Source: Paramyrothecium sp. XJ0827 (Eukaryota > Ascomycota > Sordariomycetes > Hypocreales > Stachybotryaceae). Taken from it: a DNA stretch of 64,000 bases. The notes beneath the pieces were generated by a model that worked only from the letters and a program-made list of their open reading frames with translations, searched no databases and was not told where the DNA came from. Shown here one piece after another: positions 35,401 to 47,343 of this stretch. The translations under genes were made by a program, and so were the position numbers. Each line of letters begins with the position of its first letter. Position 1 is the first letter of the stretch. Location: NCBI GenBank assembly GCA_020881915.1, contig JAJFPB010000001.1:3534001-3598000 (forward strand), in the 5' to 3' direction.

Positions 35401-38400
35401 ATCATCCTTCTCCTGCACAGCACTGCCCTGAAGAATAGCCTCGTCAGAAGCCATTTCCTCAGCAGCAGGAGCTGCCGTGGCATCCTCGTCCATAGATTTG
35501 CCTTTGCCCTTCTCATCCTTTTTTGACAGATCAAGGTCCCCTTTATCCTCCATCGTGTCCAGCTCAGGCTCCGTGATGACTAGTACATTGGGATCCTCTT
35601 CGACTCCAGGCTCCAAGGACGTCTCCCCTATATCGGTCTTGGATGTGTCTTCGTCGGGTAGCACTGTCGGCTGTGATGCAGCGGCATCAGGATCGATAAC
35701 CGGCTCAGGGTCCGTTGGGAATGCGGCTTCGGGTTCCTGTAGGGTTTCAGACGCCATGTCTTTAGCCTTCTTCTTTTTCTTATCCTTCTTGGATAACTTG
35801 AGACTCGACCCACCCGAGTCATCTTCAGGATTAGCCTGGGGATCCTGCTCGGCCGACTTGGTGACGTCGCCAGGGGAGGCTGCTTCTATTTTTGTTACGT
35901 TCTCCGCATCTCCTGATACCGGAATGACAGGCTCGGTTCCTGGTGCTAGATTGGATTCATCAACTAGGTTAGTTTCTTGAGCCTGCTCTATGGGGGTAGT
36001 GTTAGTACCAGAACTTGTGATAGCTTCAGGTTCCGGCTTTGATAATTCCTCTAATGCTGCCTGCTTCTTCCGCTTCTTCTTTTCTTTCTTTGAGAGTTTC
36101 GCAGGGGCCGAGGAATCATCATCAGGCTTTTCGTTGGGTGTCTCCTCGGTAGGAAGTTGTGGTACGTCATCCAATGCAGGCTCTTTGGCGTCATGTTCAG
36201 TTACTCCAGATGGCTCTACAGTAGCGGCAGCCTCTTGCTTGCTCTCGGCGGCCTCTTCCTTGGCGTCCTTTCCTGACTGCTCATCCGCGGCGGTTGAGAT
36301 ATTGTTCTGCTCTAAGTCAGGGTCGGCGGTTGCATCATCCTTTGGGACGTCACTGCTGGTGAGATTGTCCGTGGCTGTGCTAGGTGGAGTAGAACCCGCG
36401 GCAGCGGCTTCACTGGTCTCCTTGAGAGCAGCATCATCCTCAGGTGGTTCAGCGGTGTTGTCGTCTAGAGACAGGGTATTCTTTTTCTTCTTCTTATTCT
36501 TTTTACCCTTCTTAGGCACATTCGCTTCCGGCTCAGGCTCAGTGGAGACAGGTTCTTGATGCGAAGTCTCAAGCAAAGGTTCCGCAATCGGCGCTGGGAC
36601 ATCTAGCTCAGGAGCAGCTGGTGCTACACCCTCTGAGACTTCAGACAACGGTTCTGTAGCTTGCTCGACAGAGGCTCCTGGAGTTTGTTCCGCTGAAGCT
36701 TCAATGGGAACGTCCGATGGAGTCTCTGTCGGAACCCCTAAAAAAGGCTCCCCAGGGGTTTCAGTGGAAGGTTCGGCAATATCGAGTGTTGGTTCCTGGT
36801 TTTCAACAAGTAGTGACTGGGTCTTCTTTTTCTTCTTCTTGGACTTCTTGCTCGCAGCTGTGGTAGGTTCCTCTTCGGCAACTTCCTCTGTCTTGGGAAT
36901 TGGTTCAGGTGCTTCCTCTGTCTTGGGAGTTGGTTCAGGTGCTTCCTCTATCTTAGGAGTTTGTTCAGGTGCGGCATCGTTGGAGGGAACATCGCTATTC
37001 TCCGGTTCAAGGACTGAGGGTTCTTCGGTCAAAGCTTCCCCCGTCAGAGTGACTTGCTCAGGGTGTTCCGCTGAAGCATCAGCGTTCGTCTCAGGCATAG
37101 CTGAGGAGTCGACTTGTTCTTGCTTAGACTTCTTTTTCTTCGACTTCTTCCCGCCTGCTGGGATGGCCCATTCATCTTCCGCCTGAGCTTCTCTCTGTTC
37201 AGCATCTTGCAGCTCACCACTTATTTCAGTCTTGTTATTATCTTCAGGTGCGGGCGAGTCCACTGCTTTCTGAGGTTCTGGAGCCTCGGTGAACGTCGCG
37301 ACATCAGCTGTGGAAAATTCGGGCAGTGACTCGGTAGGAGTTTCATTCAAAGCCACTGAGCCTTTCTTCTTCTTTTTCTTTGACTTCTTGCTACCAGTGG
37401 GTGGGCTCTCTTCGTCATTAGCTTGTAGCTCTTTAGGTTCTGGAGCTACTGGGCCCTCGGTAGTATCCTGTGGTGCAGTCTCAGCTGACGGTGCGTCTGT
37501 AAACTTCTCGGCTTCCAGAGGCTCAGCAGCTGTTGCGTTATCATCGGCCAGGGGTTCCGCAGGCGGTGCACTGTCGACAACTAGAGGTTCAGCTATCGCC
37601 TCTGCGATTGACTCTTCCAAGACGACTGATCCCTTGTTCTTCTTTTTCGACTTCTTCCCAGTCGGCAGGCCCCACTCATCCTCGGCTTGAACTTCCTCAG
37701 TTGCGGGAGCGGAAACCTCGTCCGCGACTTGAGGTGTATCATTTTGAGCTTCTGAGGGCTGTTCGTCCTTGAGCTTTTCGGAATCCATGGGTTCGGCAGG
37801 CGTCGCGGTCCCGCTCACTTCTGGTTGAGACAGGGTGTCCTCTGTGGGTTCATCAATTGCTACCGATCCCTTTTTCTTCTTCTTTTTCTTAGACTTTTTC
37901 GTGGGCTCAGCAAGGTCTGCTGCTGGGCCTGCGTCGACTGGAGTGTCTTTGGCCTCAGCCGCCTGTTCCTCTGAAGTCGAAGGTGCCTCCTTGAACGACG
38001 GTTCCGCATCACCAGTTGGTTCCTCAGACTTGCCGTTCGTGTCTGGGCTTACACCAGGTTGTGTGATGTCTTGATCAGGCGATGTTTCAAGCAAAGCTAC
38101 TTCCTTGCTTACATCTTCTGGGCCCGCAGTTGCTTGAGAAGATTTATCCTGTTCGATAGAAGCATTGGCAAGGTCTACCACCGGGAGATTCACATTCTCC
38201 GCCACAATGTCCCGCGCCTGTTCACCTGCGGTGACATCTGTTGCATCTTTACCATGATCTTCTGCAGTGGTGTCATCAGCGGCGGGTTTGCTACCACCCC
38301 AGACCCTTTTCCAAGCCGAACCAACTGCAGCGAAGGCAGCGACTCCCGGTAAAATACCAGTTCCAGATTTGGATGTTTCAGAGCCTGCGTCTCCCGCTTC

Positions 38401-41400
38401 CTGGGGTACTTGTTTCTCAGTAGCTGAGGGCTCGTTCTCGGTTTTTGGAGCTACTTCTGTGGAAGCAAAAATTCCATCTTCCGCGCGACTCGTGCCGGCC
38501 TGCGGATCCTCGGATTCTGTTGGCAGGTTGACCGCTGCCTGCTCAAGTCCAATAGACGGTTCATTCTCCGTAGGCGCAGAAGCGTCTGGCTCTGGGTCCA
38601 ATTGCAGTGATTTTCGCTTATCCTTTTTCTTCTTCTTGCCCTTGGTCGTAGTTGGCGCGGCTCCGGCATCTGGCTCAACCGGTTCGGTAACAACTTTCGA
38701 TTCGGGCACTATCGGTGCTTCAGGACCCTCTGATTCAGCGTTCGGTGAAGGCTCCACCGCTGCCGGTTCTACTGACTCGGCAGTCAACTCCATTTTTGAT
38801 GGTTCCGGCGCTTGAGGCTCCTTTGACCCAGACAAGTGCTCAACATCGATGCGATCCTCCTGGTGCTGTTCCGTCTGGTCTTTGGTGTCGATAATACCTT
38901 CGTCAGGAATGATTGGCGTTTCAGCCCCTTCATCCAAAGTAGACTCTTCGGCTTGAGCGTTCTTCTTCTTTTTCTTCTTCTTGTCTTTCTTAGAAGCCGC
39001 AGGTGTTTGCGAGTCATCCTGAATGGTTTCAGCCGGTGTTTCCGAAGTGTGAGTTGGCGCATCAGCTGTTGGCGCGTCGCTTATTGCTGTTGACAGATCT
39101 GCTGAAGGTTCCGTCACTTCCAAAGGCTTCAGGTCTTCACCCACCATTTCAAGACTAGGACCTGCCTCTGGCTGGATCGTAGATTGCGCTACCAGGTCGT
39201 TCTCTTCTGTCATTACAAGTGGCTCTGGTGGAGGTGTTTCTGTCACGGTTTCATCAGCTGTGGCCGCAGATTTGCCCTTCTTCTTTTTCTTCTTGTTCTT
39301 CTTCGAAGAAGTAGTCGCTTCCTCTGCCTCTGTATTCGCTTCTGTATTGGTTTCTGTATTGGCTTCTGTAGGTGCTTCAGGTTCCGCTTCAATGACTGGT
39401 GGTTCCTTGGTTTCTTGCTCCTTGAGCTCTGGCTGCTCAGTAGCTTCGACAACCTTAGCATCACCATCCTCAGTACTAACAGCAACCGAATCGACAGGAC
39501 CAGTGGTGATGATTGTCAGGGCCTCATTCGCATCATCCTTTGCGGTCACTGATGTGGGAGCGTTGGTTGATGCGTCACCTACTTGGCGTTCAAAAGTCAT
39601 CGTAGGTATTTCGAGTGGCGTCTCAAAGGGTGTGGTGTCCTCGGACGCAGGAACAGCTGCCATCTCTTGGTTAAGAGGCTCGTCAGAAGCAATCGCTTTA
39701 TTCTTCTTTTTCTTGTTCTTCTTGGATGACTTCGACGGAGCAGCTTCCTCGGCGGTGCTCTGTTGGGCAGATTCGGAAACTTCCGGCTGAATAATCTCAG
39801 GCGCATCTACAGTCTCGGGCACCTTCTCGCTCTCAAGCACTTCTTCCGCGACCACAGCTGGGGTTGTCGGAGCTACGGTTGTGGTCGGCGACGCACCGGC
39901 AGTGCCCTCAACAGCAGCAGACTCGAGCGCCTTCTTGCGCGCCTTTTTCAGCTTCTTTCGCTCCTTCGCCGAGAGTGCATTCCATTCTGGCGAATTCTCG
40001 TCAATAACTGGCTCGGCCGGTGGGGTTTCTTCTGGCATTTCTTCCGGGACTGTAATTTGAGTCGGAATTATTTCACTCATAGAACGCTCGACAGGCGTAT
40101 CGGCAGCATCCTGGAAAGTGTCATCACCAGACTCGCCATCCCAGGCATCCGTGAAGTGTTCATCAGCGGACGTGAGATCCTCCGCAATGTCTGAGAGATT
40201 GAAGTTCCCACTTCGGGCCTTCGTTGGTGTTGAGTCTTGCGGGCTCTGCCCGGCATTACCAGCGTCTATTGACCTATTGGACTTGACCGAGGAAGGAGCA
40301 GAGTTCAGGAGGTAGGAGCTTCGGTTCTTGGACATGGGCTCAACAGGATCAGGCTCCTGGAAGTTGTGCTCTGCGAGGTCCTGCTTCTGAGGTGTGCCCA
40401 ACGCCAGCATTTCAGGGAATTCTGGTCTTGCGACAGCCTTTGGAGTCGTTTCTTGGGAACCTGCAACATCCACATCTCGAGAAGTGGATGCCAGGTCAGT
40501 GTCAATGCGCAGACCCGAGCGCATCAAGTCAAGGGCAGCAATGTTCTGTCCGGCATCCTCATCGCCAAGTCTCGCCAGTTGATCCTCCGGGGCAGGCGAT
40601 TCCCGTGAAGAAGGCGGCTCGCTTGGCGGCAGTGCCGGCAACTCCCACTCCGGGACACTAGATTCCATAGGTCCATGTCGCGACTGCTCAAGAAGATAGA
40701 GCGGCTTAAACTCCCGGCTGCTATCCCATGATGTGGGTCGGCCAACCCGCCGGCTGGCCATTTCAGCAGTGGCAGTTACAGGGCTCGCAATAGGTGATGA
40801 CTTGTACACGCTGGGAGACGCAGGAGATTGTCTGTTGCCAAGCCTTAGAGAAATAGGAATGGCAGTGACGCTGGGAGATTTGGCCGGGGTTTCTTGCGTG
40901 CTGCGTTTGCGGCTGTGGCTACCCCGTTCGCGTCTCAGCAATCCACGTTCTTCCGGGGGAGTATCAGGTCGACTGTCGGGAAGATTGGGAAGCTCGTCGG
41001 GGACCTTAGTAGGGGTTCCGGGTTCGCTTGGCGGAAGGGGCAACAAATCGCCATATTGCGGATCTATGGCGGGCTTGATGGCTCGGGGCACGATCTCGGG
41101 ATCAAACGAATCGAGCTCACGACGCTTCTCGTTGTTGTCAGAGGTTGCTTTCTCCTTAACCGAGGAGGCTTCGGCGGCGTTATAGCGAGAGAGGCTAGAC
41201 ACGACTGCGGCTGCTGCACCCGCTACGCCGACACCCGCGCCAAGGGTGCCGGCATTATCTAAAAAAGACTCCCGCTTACCATCCTCCTTGCTTCCATTTA
41301 GCTTGAATATGCTGGAGAATAGGCCGCTGGATCGCTTCTCAGACTCCTTGCTCTTGCGCGACGAACCAGGAGCGGAAGCTACAGAGGCTGCGTCATCGTC

Positions 41401-44400
41401 GTAGTAGCCAGAAGATCGCTTGCTAGGGCGAGACTCTCGTTTCCGGTCATACCGTGGCTCTGAAACAACTGAGCTGACTTCACGGTCTTCGAAAGGATCA
41501 CGCTTTCTGTCCGGCGTGACGTCGCCGTGTCCGTTGAAGTCGTCGCCAGTGCCACTCCTCCGTTTGGACTTGCTACTTCGCTTTCCAGAGCTGTCCACAG
41601 AGACTTCTGACCGGGCAGGAGAATCGGTATTCTCGTGTCTAGACTTCTTCTTGGATTTCTTTGGCCGGTCCCATTCATCGTCGGCTTTAGCCTCCTTGGG
41701 AGATTGCACGTCATCGAGAGCCTCCAGGGGCAACGAGAAGGCAGAACCCGCGGCATCCTGGGAATCGCGATTCTTCCTACTCTTCTTGGACCTACTGCGG
41801 GACGAGTCTTCCCAGACCTCTTCGCCGACCTCTCGACCTTGGCTAGAATCTCGTTCGGTGTCACGAGGGCTGTCATCACCTTGCACCACGACGACTTCAT
41901 CGCGCTTGCGTTGCTCTCGTCGTTCCTTCTTGCTGAGGTCTCGATCAGCGTCTACAGCATCATCTTCAGCGATGTGTTTGGAGCCTTCTGCTGCAGGTAG
42001 ATCGACAATCTCGGTCGATTCCCGTTTCGCCAGCTTCTCCAGTCGTCGCCTTTCCTTCTTGGTGAGCTTGGTTGGCGTTTCGATTTGACCAGCTTCTGGC
42101 ACGGCACTTTCATCCTTAGGGGTCTCAACCTCGCCGAGAACGAAGCCAGCGCTAGGTATCGCCCTTTCCGCTGCTTGATTTGCCAAACCCAGGTCGGAAA
42201 CTGTCTGCACAAAAGGCGCTTGATAGAAGCCGTTGCTACCGCTGCTGCTGTTGAGCTCATTCGAGCCTGGAGGGGAATCGCGACGTCGGTAACTCGGGTC
42301 ATCGATGACGATATTAGGGTTAAAGCCAGTGTCTTGCAGTCCCGCAGCCAGCGTAGCTGCAAATTCAATGTCATCGGCAAATCCTCCGGGCATCTGGTCA
42401 TGCTTTGGACTAGTCGGCTTTGGGCCGGGAACTGGTGGGAGGGCACCAAGTTCGTCTGCAGCGACATTGGCCCGTTCCGTCTTTGAAACACTGCGAGCCA
42501 CAGCATCGTCGTGCACTGCTTCTTTTGGAAGATCTGCCACAACAAGATCCGGCTCATTCGCTGGCTCAGTGCTGCTGCCAGCAATGGCTGCTGCTATCAT
42601 TCCCCAACGGCTGGACTTGTTGAGCCTCGGGCGCGGCTTCTCAGCGGACTCGCCAACACCAGTCTCGCTCCTGGCGTCAGGACTTTCAACTTCATAGCTC
42701 TTTGTCTCGTTCTCACCCCAGCTCACAGATTTGGGAGCTGATGGAATGATGTCGCCCCGCGGTCCAATAATCACGTCAGTGCCTATCTCCGACCATGGCT
42801 GGCTGGTTTCTTCTTGCTTCCGCTCTTCCGGGGCGGGTGTAGGTACCCGACTTGTTGCTGGGGTAGGGAACACGAGGTTGAGGAGAGGTCGCTCGCGCTC
42901 ACAAGATGGGTCCCTTGACTTGAAAACTGGAGCGTCCAGTTCCGAGCGGGCGGCGCGGAATCGGTGGATTTCATGCGGGAAGATCTTATTATCAATCCTC
43001 ACATCAGCATTGGGTTCATCGTAAGGACCCTTATCGTGACGTCGATCTTCCAGATCAGGCGGTGTTACGATTCTGATCACCTCGGGAGCATCATCTTCTT
43101 CCCACTTGCCAACCACGGAACGGTCGTGTTTTTCATCCTGGGATCGGACTTCATCGCGAGCAATCTTGCGCGCAATGACAGACTCACGATAGTGGCGGTC
43201 TGCCTCCTCCTGGACAGGGTCCCTGGGCTGCCTGGAGCGATCACGCGATCCATCGTCAGAATACTGCTCTCGGCGGCGTTCCTCCGACCGCTCTCTCTCG
43301 ATGGCGATGGCAGAGGCAATAGCAGCCGCTGATATGGGGATTGTGGCCTGCCTTGCCTCCTCCAAGATTGAGCGTGCGGCATGTTCCTCTTCCTCGTAGT
43401 CATGAGCTCGTTGGAAATCCTCGGGTGGCCGATCACTTTGGCCATTTCGGAACTCAGCGGCCCGCTGCTCAATCTCAAATGAGTCCTTACGGCTCAATCT
43501 TGATGTCGAGGTGGAGGTTCTAGGCGGCGAATCGAAGGTCGGCTCCCGAGCAACCGTCACGACTTGAGGCGTAAGCGGGCGCATTGGAGTGTTGAACTGA
43601 GGAGTCTGAAAGGCATCGTCAGGAACCTGGAACTGGAAGGGATCGATGACGGGCTTCTTTGAGCTCTCTCCCACCTCAGTCATACGATAGTCTAGCTTCT
43701 CAGAAGCTGGAATTTCGCGTCGCTCAGTCTGAGGTTCAAAAGAATGGTTCCCCCTGCGCGACGACCGCGAGACTTCGCTCTTCCTCTCTGGTTCATACTG
43801 CACGCTGATGTCCTCTCCATGCCGTCGATAGGACACCTCCTCGGGATGGCCGTCAGTACCCACCTCTCGTCTCTTTCTTGAACCATCGTCATGGCCGTCG
43901 TACCGTGACGTGCGCTTGTGATCGTTGTCCTCCGAGTATTTGTGGGCGTCAGGATCACGTTTAGATCTTCGATTATCTCGACTATAGTCCTCGTCTTGGT
44001 ATCGAGGGCGAACGTCACGATCCCTTGCCTCAGGACGGCCATGTCGACTCTCCGCATCACGCTTGTCGTCATATCGACGGTCACGCTCTTCGTCCTTCCC
44101 ATGTTTATGGCTGGAGACTAGTGCAGCACCCACAGCGGCAGCGGCAGCCCCAGCAAGTGCAGCATCGCCCCAGCCCTTACCGTCGGAGCTTCGACGAGCG
44201 TGTTTGTGGTCCCTGCGAGCCGCTTCCTCAAACTTCTCGGCTTCATACACCTTTGAAGAAACTGGGATCTTGGGGATAGGCTGTTGGAGGGGAACGGGGG
44301 CTGGGCGAGAACGGCTGGGTAGGTCTTGGCGAGAAGTGGCGATGGAGCTTCGATCTACGTCGAATCGATCTGGGTCGGACGTTGGCACTGGGTAGACGTG

Positions 44401-45600
44401 TCGCATAGGAGCTTGCTCAAGAGATGCCGATGCAGTACGGTGCGCGTCCGCGTCGTATGGCCCTGAGGTGGTTGAGGCTGTGGGCCGCCCATTGTCAAAG
44501 CCACAGGGTGTGTTAATCATGCCACGGAGCGAGTTGACGGGCCCAAACAGCTGCGGGTCGACTACGGAGCTCTTCGCGCTGTAGGAAGGAGTTTTGCCAG
44601 ACGACCAGTGTGCAGCAGAGGCCGCGACTGCAGCACCAGCCACCGCACCAGCAGCAGCGGCGGCAGTTGGACGAATGGCTTGTGAGACGACGGTCCCGTA
44701 GGCTAGCTCGGAATTCTTCCCGTCTGAAGAGTCATCATCATCATCGGAAGCAGACTCCCAGTCGGAGTCGTCTGAAGAATTGCCATGCGGCCTTGAGCTG
44801 CCAACGCCTCGGGTCCTGTTATCCCTTTTCTTGAGTCTGTTAAACTCCTTGAGCGTTGCGGTGGCCGCCGCGAATTGAGATGGCCTCGTCCTCCCCGCCA
44901 TTCGTAGGTCCTCATCGTTCTGGCGCCGAGCCAAATCGGACAACTGACGGCCAAGGGCTAGGATCTCCTCGTCCGTCTTGGACCTCTTAGGCGATGGGGG
45001 CTTGACGGGGGCTGCGGCGCCCACCTGGGATGGGTGCGCATGCGTGTGCGTGTGCGTGCCATGGGGGCTGAAGTTGCGGCTGCTCGACCTCTTGATGTAT
45101 CCAGATCCGTAGGCGAGGTCCGAGTTGACCGAGGAGGAGGATGAGTTGCCAAAGTACAGCACGCGTCGCTTCTTTGTGGCACTCCTGCGACGCCGTCGCC
45201 GGTGCTCTGACGGGGCACGGAAAAATGTGGTCAGAATGCCGCCAAAACGCTTCTTGTCCGGGTATCGCCGTGAGATGTCGAGCAGCGAGGAGGATGTGGA
45301 ACTCGATGAGGAATGGGAACTGGACAAGGCCCGCGACTGCTGGATCGTGGGGTCTTGGTACTGATGTATTTGCGGCGATTCGGTGTAAGCATTATAGGAA
45401 TGTTGGGGGTGGTATTGGTGGTGCTGGTGGTGGTAGGCGGAGGAGGCGGTAGGAATGGGTTCCGCCGGAGCCATGGTGGGCACGGCGGCGGTGGGTGTAT
45501 TGGCGGACGAGGCGAGAAATTCGCGTGAATCTCTTCGATCTCGCTCGCGTCTTCGCCGCCTGGAGCTCTCGGGGCTCCTGCGACGAGGTTCTCGCATCAT
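26410..45600 (-). CDS. LAH: Leashin (LAH), giant Woronin-body tether ('involucrin repeat' protein)
   Basis: Very large cytoplasmic protein that in other filamentous ascomycetes tethers Woronin bodies at the cortex or septal pore. Exon 1 is 45600-27982 (17,619 bases, uninterrupted) and exon 2 is 27891-26410; a 90-nt intron joins TDVY to DGFGEGRIG; 6,366 residues in all. The N terminus is Arg-rich with a conserved-looking head (about 108-171: RRYPDKKRFGGILTTFF.., a long Arg run, VLYFGNSSSS). Residues about 1,875-5,440 hold about 27 lysine blocks (SKKDKKKKKK type) separated by acidic, Pro/Thr/Glu-rich spacers. The C-terminal exon gives a coiled coil (about 5,893-6,045) and a globular end (EYIMLPPLQPEYD). 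In Neurospora, as I recall, the locus yields two products (LAH-1, LAH-2); Aspergillus makes one. The exon here allows one fused protein but does not exclude separate transcripts. Confidence 0.88.
36881..36970 (-). repeat. LAH: Three tandem 30-nt units in leashin
   Basis: Three adjacent, nearly identical 30-base units (36881-36910, 36911-36940, 36941-36970) encode PEPTPKTEEA-like decapeptides. Few differences separate them, so this is a recent in-frame expansion. Confidence 0.9.
39329..39376 (-). repeat. LAH: Four tandem 12-nt units in leashin
   Basis: Units TCTGTATT(C/G)G(C/T)T at 39329, 39341 and 39353, and a diverged fourth at 39365, encode Thr-Glu-Ala/Thr-Asn repeats next to a lysine block. 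Confidence 0.85.
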
Positions 45601-47343
45601 CCTGAGCCGGTGCGAGTCGGCGTGTGTTTTTTTGTTGATGATGTTTTGTTTTGGGTTTGGCGGCTGCTCAGAGCTCTTTGAGGCAACGGGCCCCGTCGAG
45701 GACCCCCGGTCAACTAAAGAGGCGGTGGCTGGGGGGGACGACCCGGGTGGGCGCTAATTTACCTTGGGACCCAGAATCCAGGCCCAACGGCGGGGGGCTT
45801 TCAGCTGATTGAGCAAGTGTTAGGTACCTGGGTCCGATTAGAGCAGCCCAAAATCGGTACGCACGCTGGGAGCAAACGCACCCTGGGAATGGGCACAACA
45901 AACTATTCTGCAGGAAGAGGAGAAATATGCAAGAAATATCCGTGGAGGAGGAACATGCGGTCAGTGGCCTTGTCCTTTCATCTTCCGCTGGATGCTCCGC
46001 TTGTCTCGCCCGTCCAACCAACGCGCGATTGGTACCTTCAAATCGCACCAGTAACAGACCAAAGTCGCGATTGTACCAATGTAAGCCGAACACTGCTAGC
46101 GGCAAAGGCAACGTCAGCCAGCTCCGTTCATTGGACCCTCCACAAAGCTCTTGGATCTCGGGAACTAACACCTCAGCTCAGAGTTCCCGTGGCGTGGAAT
46201 CTTGGGTTTGTTTACCTCGCGGAGAGGTTGACGGGCACCTAGCTTGGTCCGGTATCTGAAGACCGGTAGGTACCTTACTTACCAGCCCAAGTTGACCGCC
46301 TAAAATACTTTTCTTGTTTTTGCTCGTCGTCTTTCATGATCACCATGCGACCGACGGGCGCCGTCGACTGGAAGGAGGAAACTTCCGCTGTGCCCAAGGT
46401 CTCTTTTCTCCACCCACCAATTGCCAGCTGGCGCATCATATGCAGTGACACGTGCGGTCCAGCGACTTTGGTGCCCTTTCGGCCTTCACGATTGGCCAGC
46501 GGCCAGCCGGTAGTTTTCTGCAGAAGATCGCGGTGGCGCAATGTAGAGATGCCCATCATTTGTGAGCTGGGCAAAAGCAGGATTGACTCATCACAGCAAA
46601 GGCAGGGTAGTGGCGGGATGATGAAGGGTCGAAGACGGGATCAGCATTCAAGCACGTCGTCCGCCTGCCTGTCTCGTCGACGCCACCAAAAGCTTGCCTC
46701 CCTCAATGAATGCACAAGGTAGTACTCTAGGCAGACTGGTTACAGCACTGGAGTTGACCCTGTGTCACACCTCCAATAATTTTCTCTATGCGTGCAACGA
46801 ACCTGTTGTGGTGCATGGTGATAAGTCCTGCTAGATGTCGAGCAACAAGTCGAGAGGTCGCTTCACGAAGCCCACGTAAGTAACCATAGACTAAGGTATT
46901 TCGTTGCCCGACTTCAGAGAACAGGTGGGTCATTTCACGCATCTGATACCCGTTGTGTGGTCCCAAATCTTGCAATACATCTCAGCATGGTCGTTCCAGG
47001 AGCACCGTTAGGTCTCTGACGCAAGGTTGAGAGAGTGGTTTTTCCCTTTCTCTTTCTTTGGCTGAGCTTTTCGAATTGTGTCGTCCTTGCTCACTTCTCA
47101 AGGGATATGAATGACGACAAAACGAAATCCGAAGAACGGAGTGCAACAATGTCTGGCTCCCCGTGGCGGGATGTCTCGGGTCTCATGCATGTCTCTCACA
47201 TTCTGGCTCTAAGAAATTACACAATTCGAACTATTGTACAGGCGTCAACGTGGCATCGAATGGAACTAATGGGTAGTCATCCTTCATAGCAATACAAGCC
47301 TCTCTCGTTGCTGCATGCGACGATTCAACGGCAGCGAGCTCCC
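45601..47343. promoter_or_regulatory. Leashin promoter and P450 3' region
   Basis: 1.74 kb. The leashin side begins with T/G-rich leader sequence (45625-45660). AAGGTA/TACCTT tracts occur at about 45831-45838 and 46265-46284. Open frames of 130-150 codons at 45710-46171 and 46336-46722 lack domains or splice structure and are not called. Confidence 0.45.

Larger units (their letters stand above)
29285..39970 (-). repeat. LAH: Leashin central lysine-block repeat region
   Basis: About 27 diverged units in coding sequence. Each has an acidic spacer of very variable length, roughly 40-150 residues, ending in a Lys-rich block, often S-K-K-x-K-K-K-K-K. The spacers differ strongly in sequence, so this is an old, diverged repeat maintained for composition. 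The minus-strand AAG/AAA runs produce the TTCTTCTTTTT tracts seen on the plus strand. Confidence 0.85.

Noticed and set aside
28000..45600. Dozens of open frames on the plus strand and in other frames over leashin
   Set aside because: They are shadows of low-complexity, stop-poor coding DNA. Their Phe-, Leu- or Ser-rich translations follow from the lysine and glutamate codons of the real gene.
45710..46722. Open frames of about 130-150 codons near the leashin promoter
   Set aside because: No family features and composition like the surrounding non-coding DNA.
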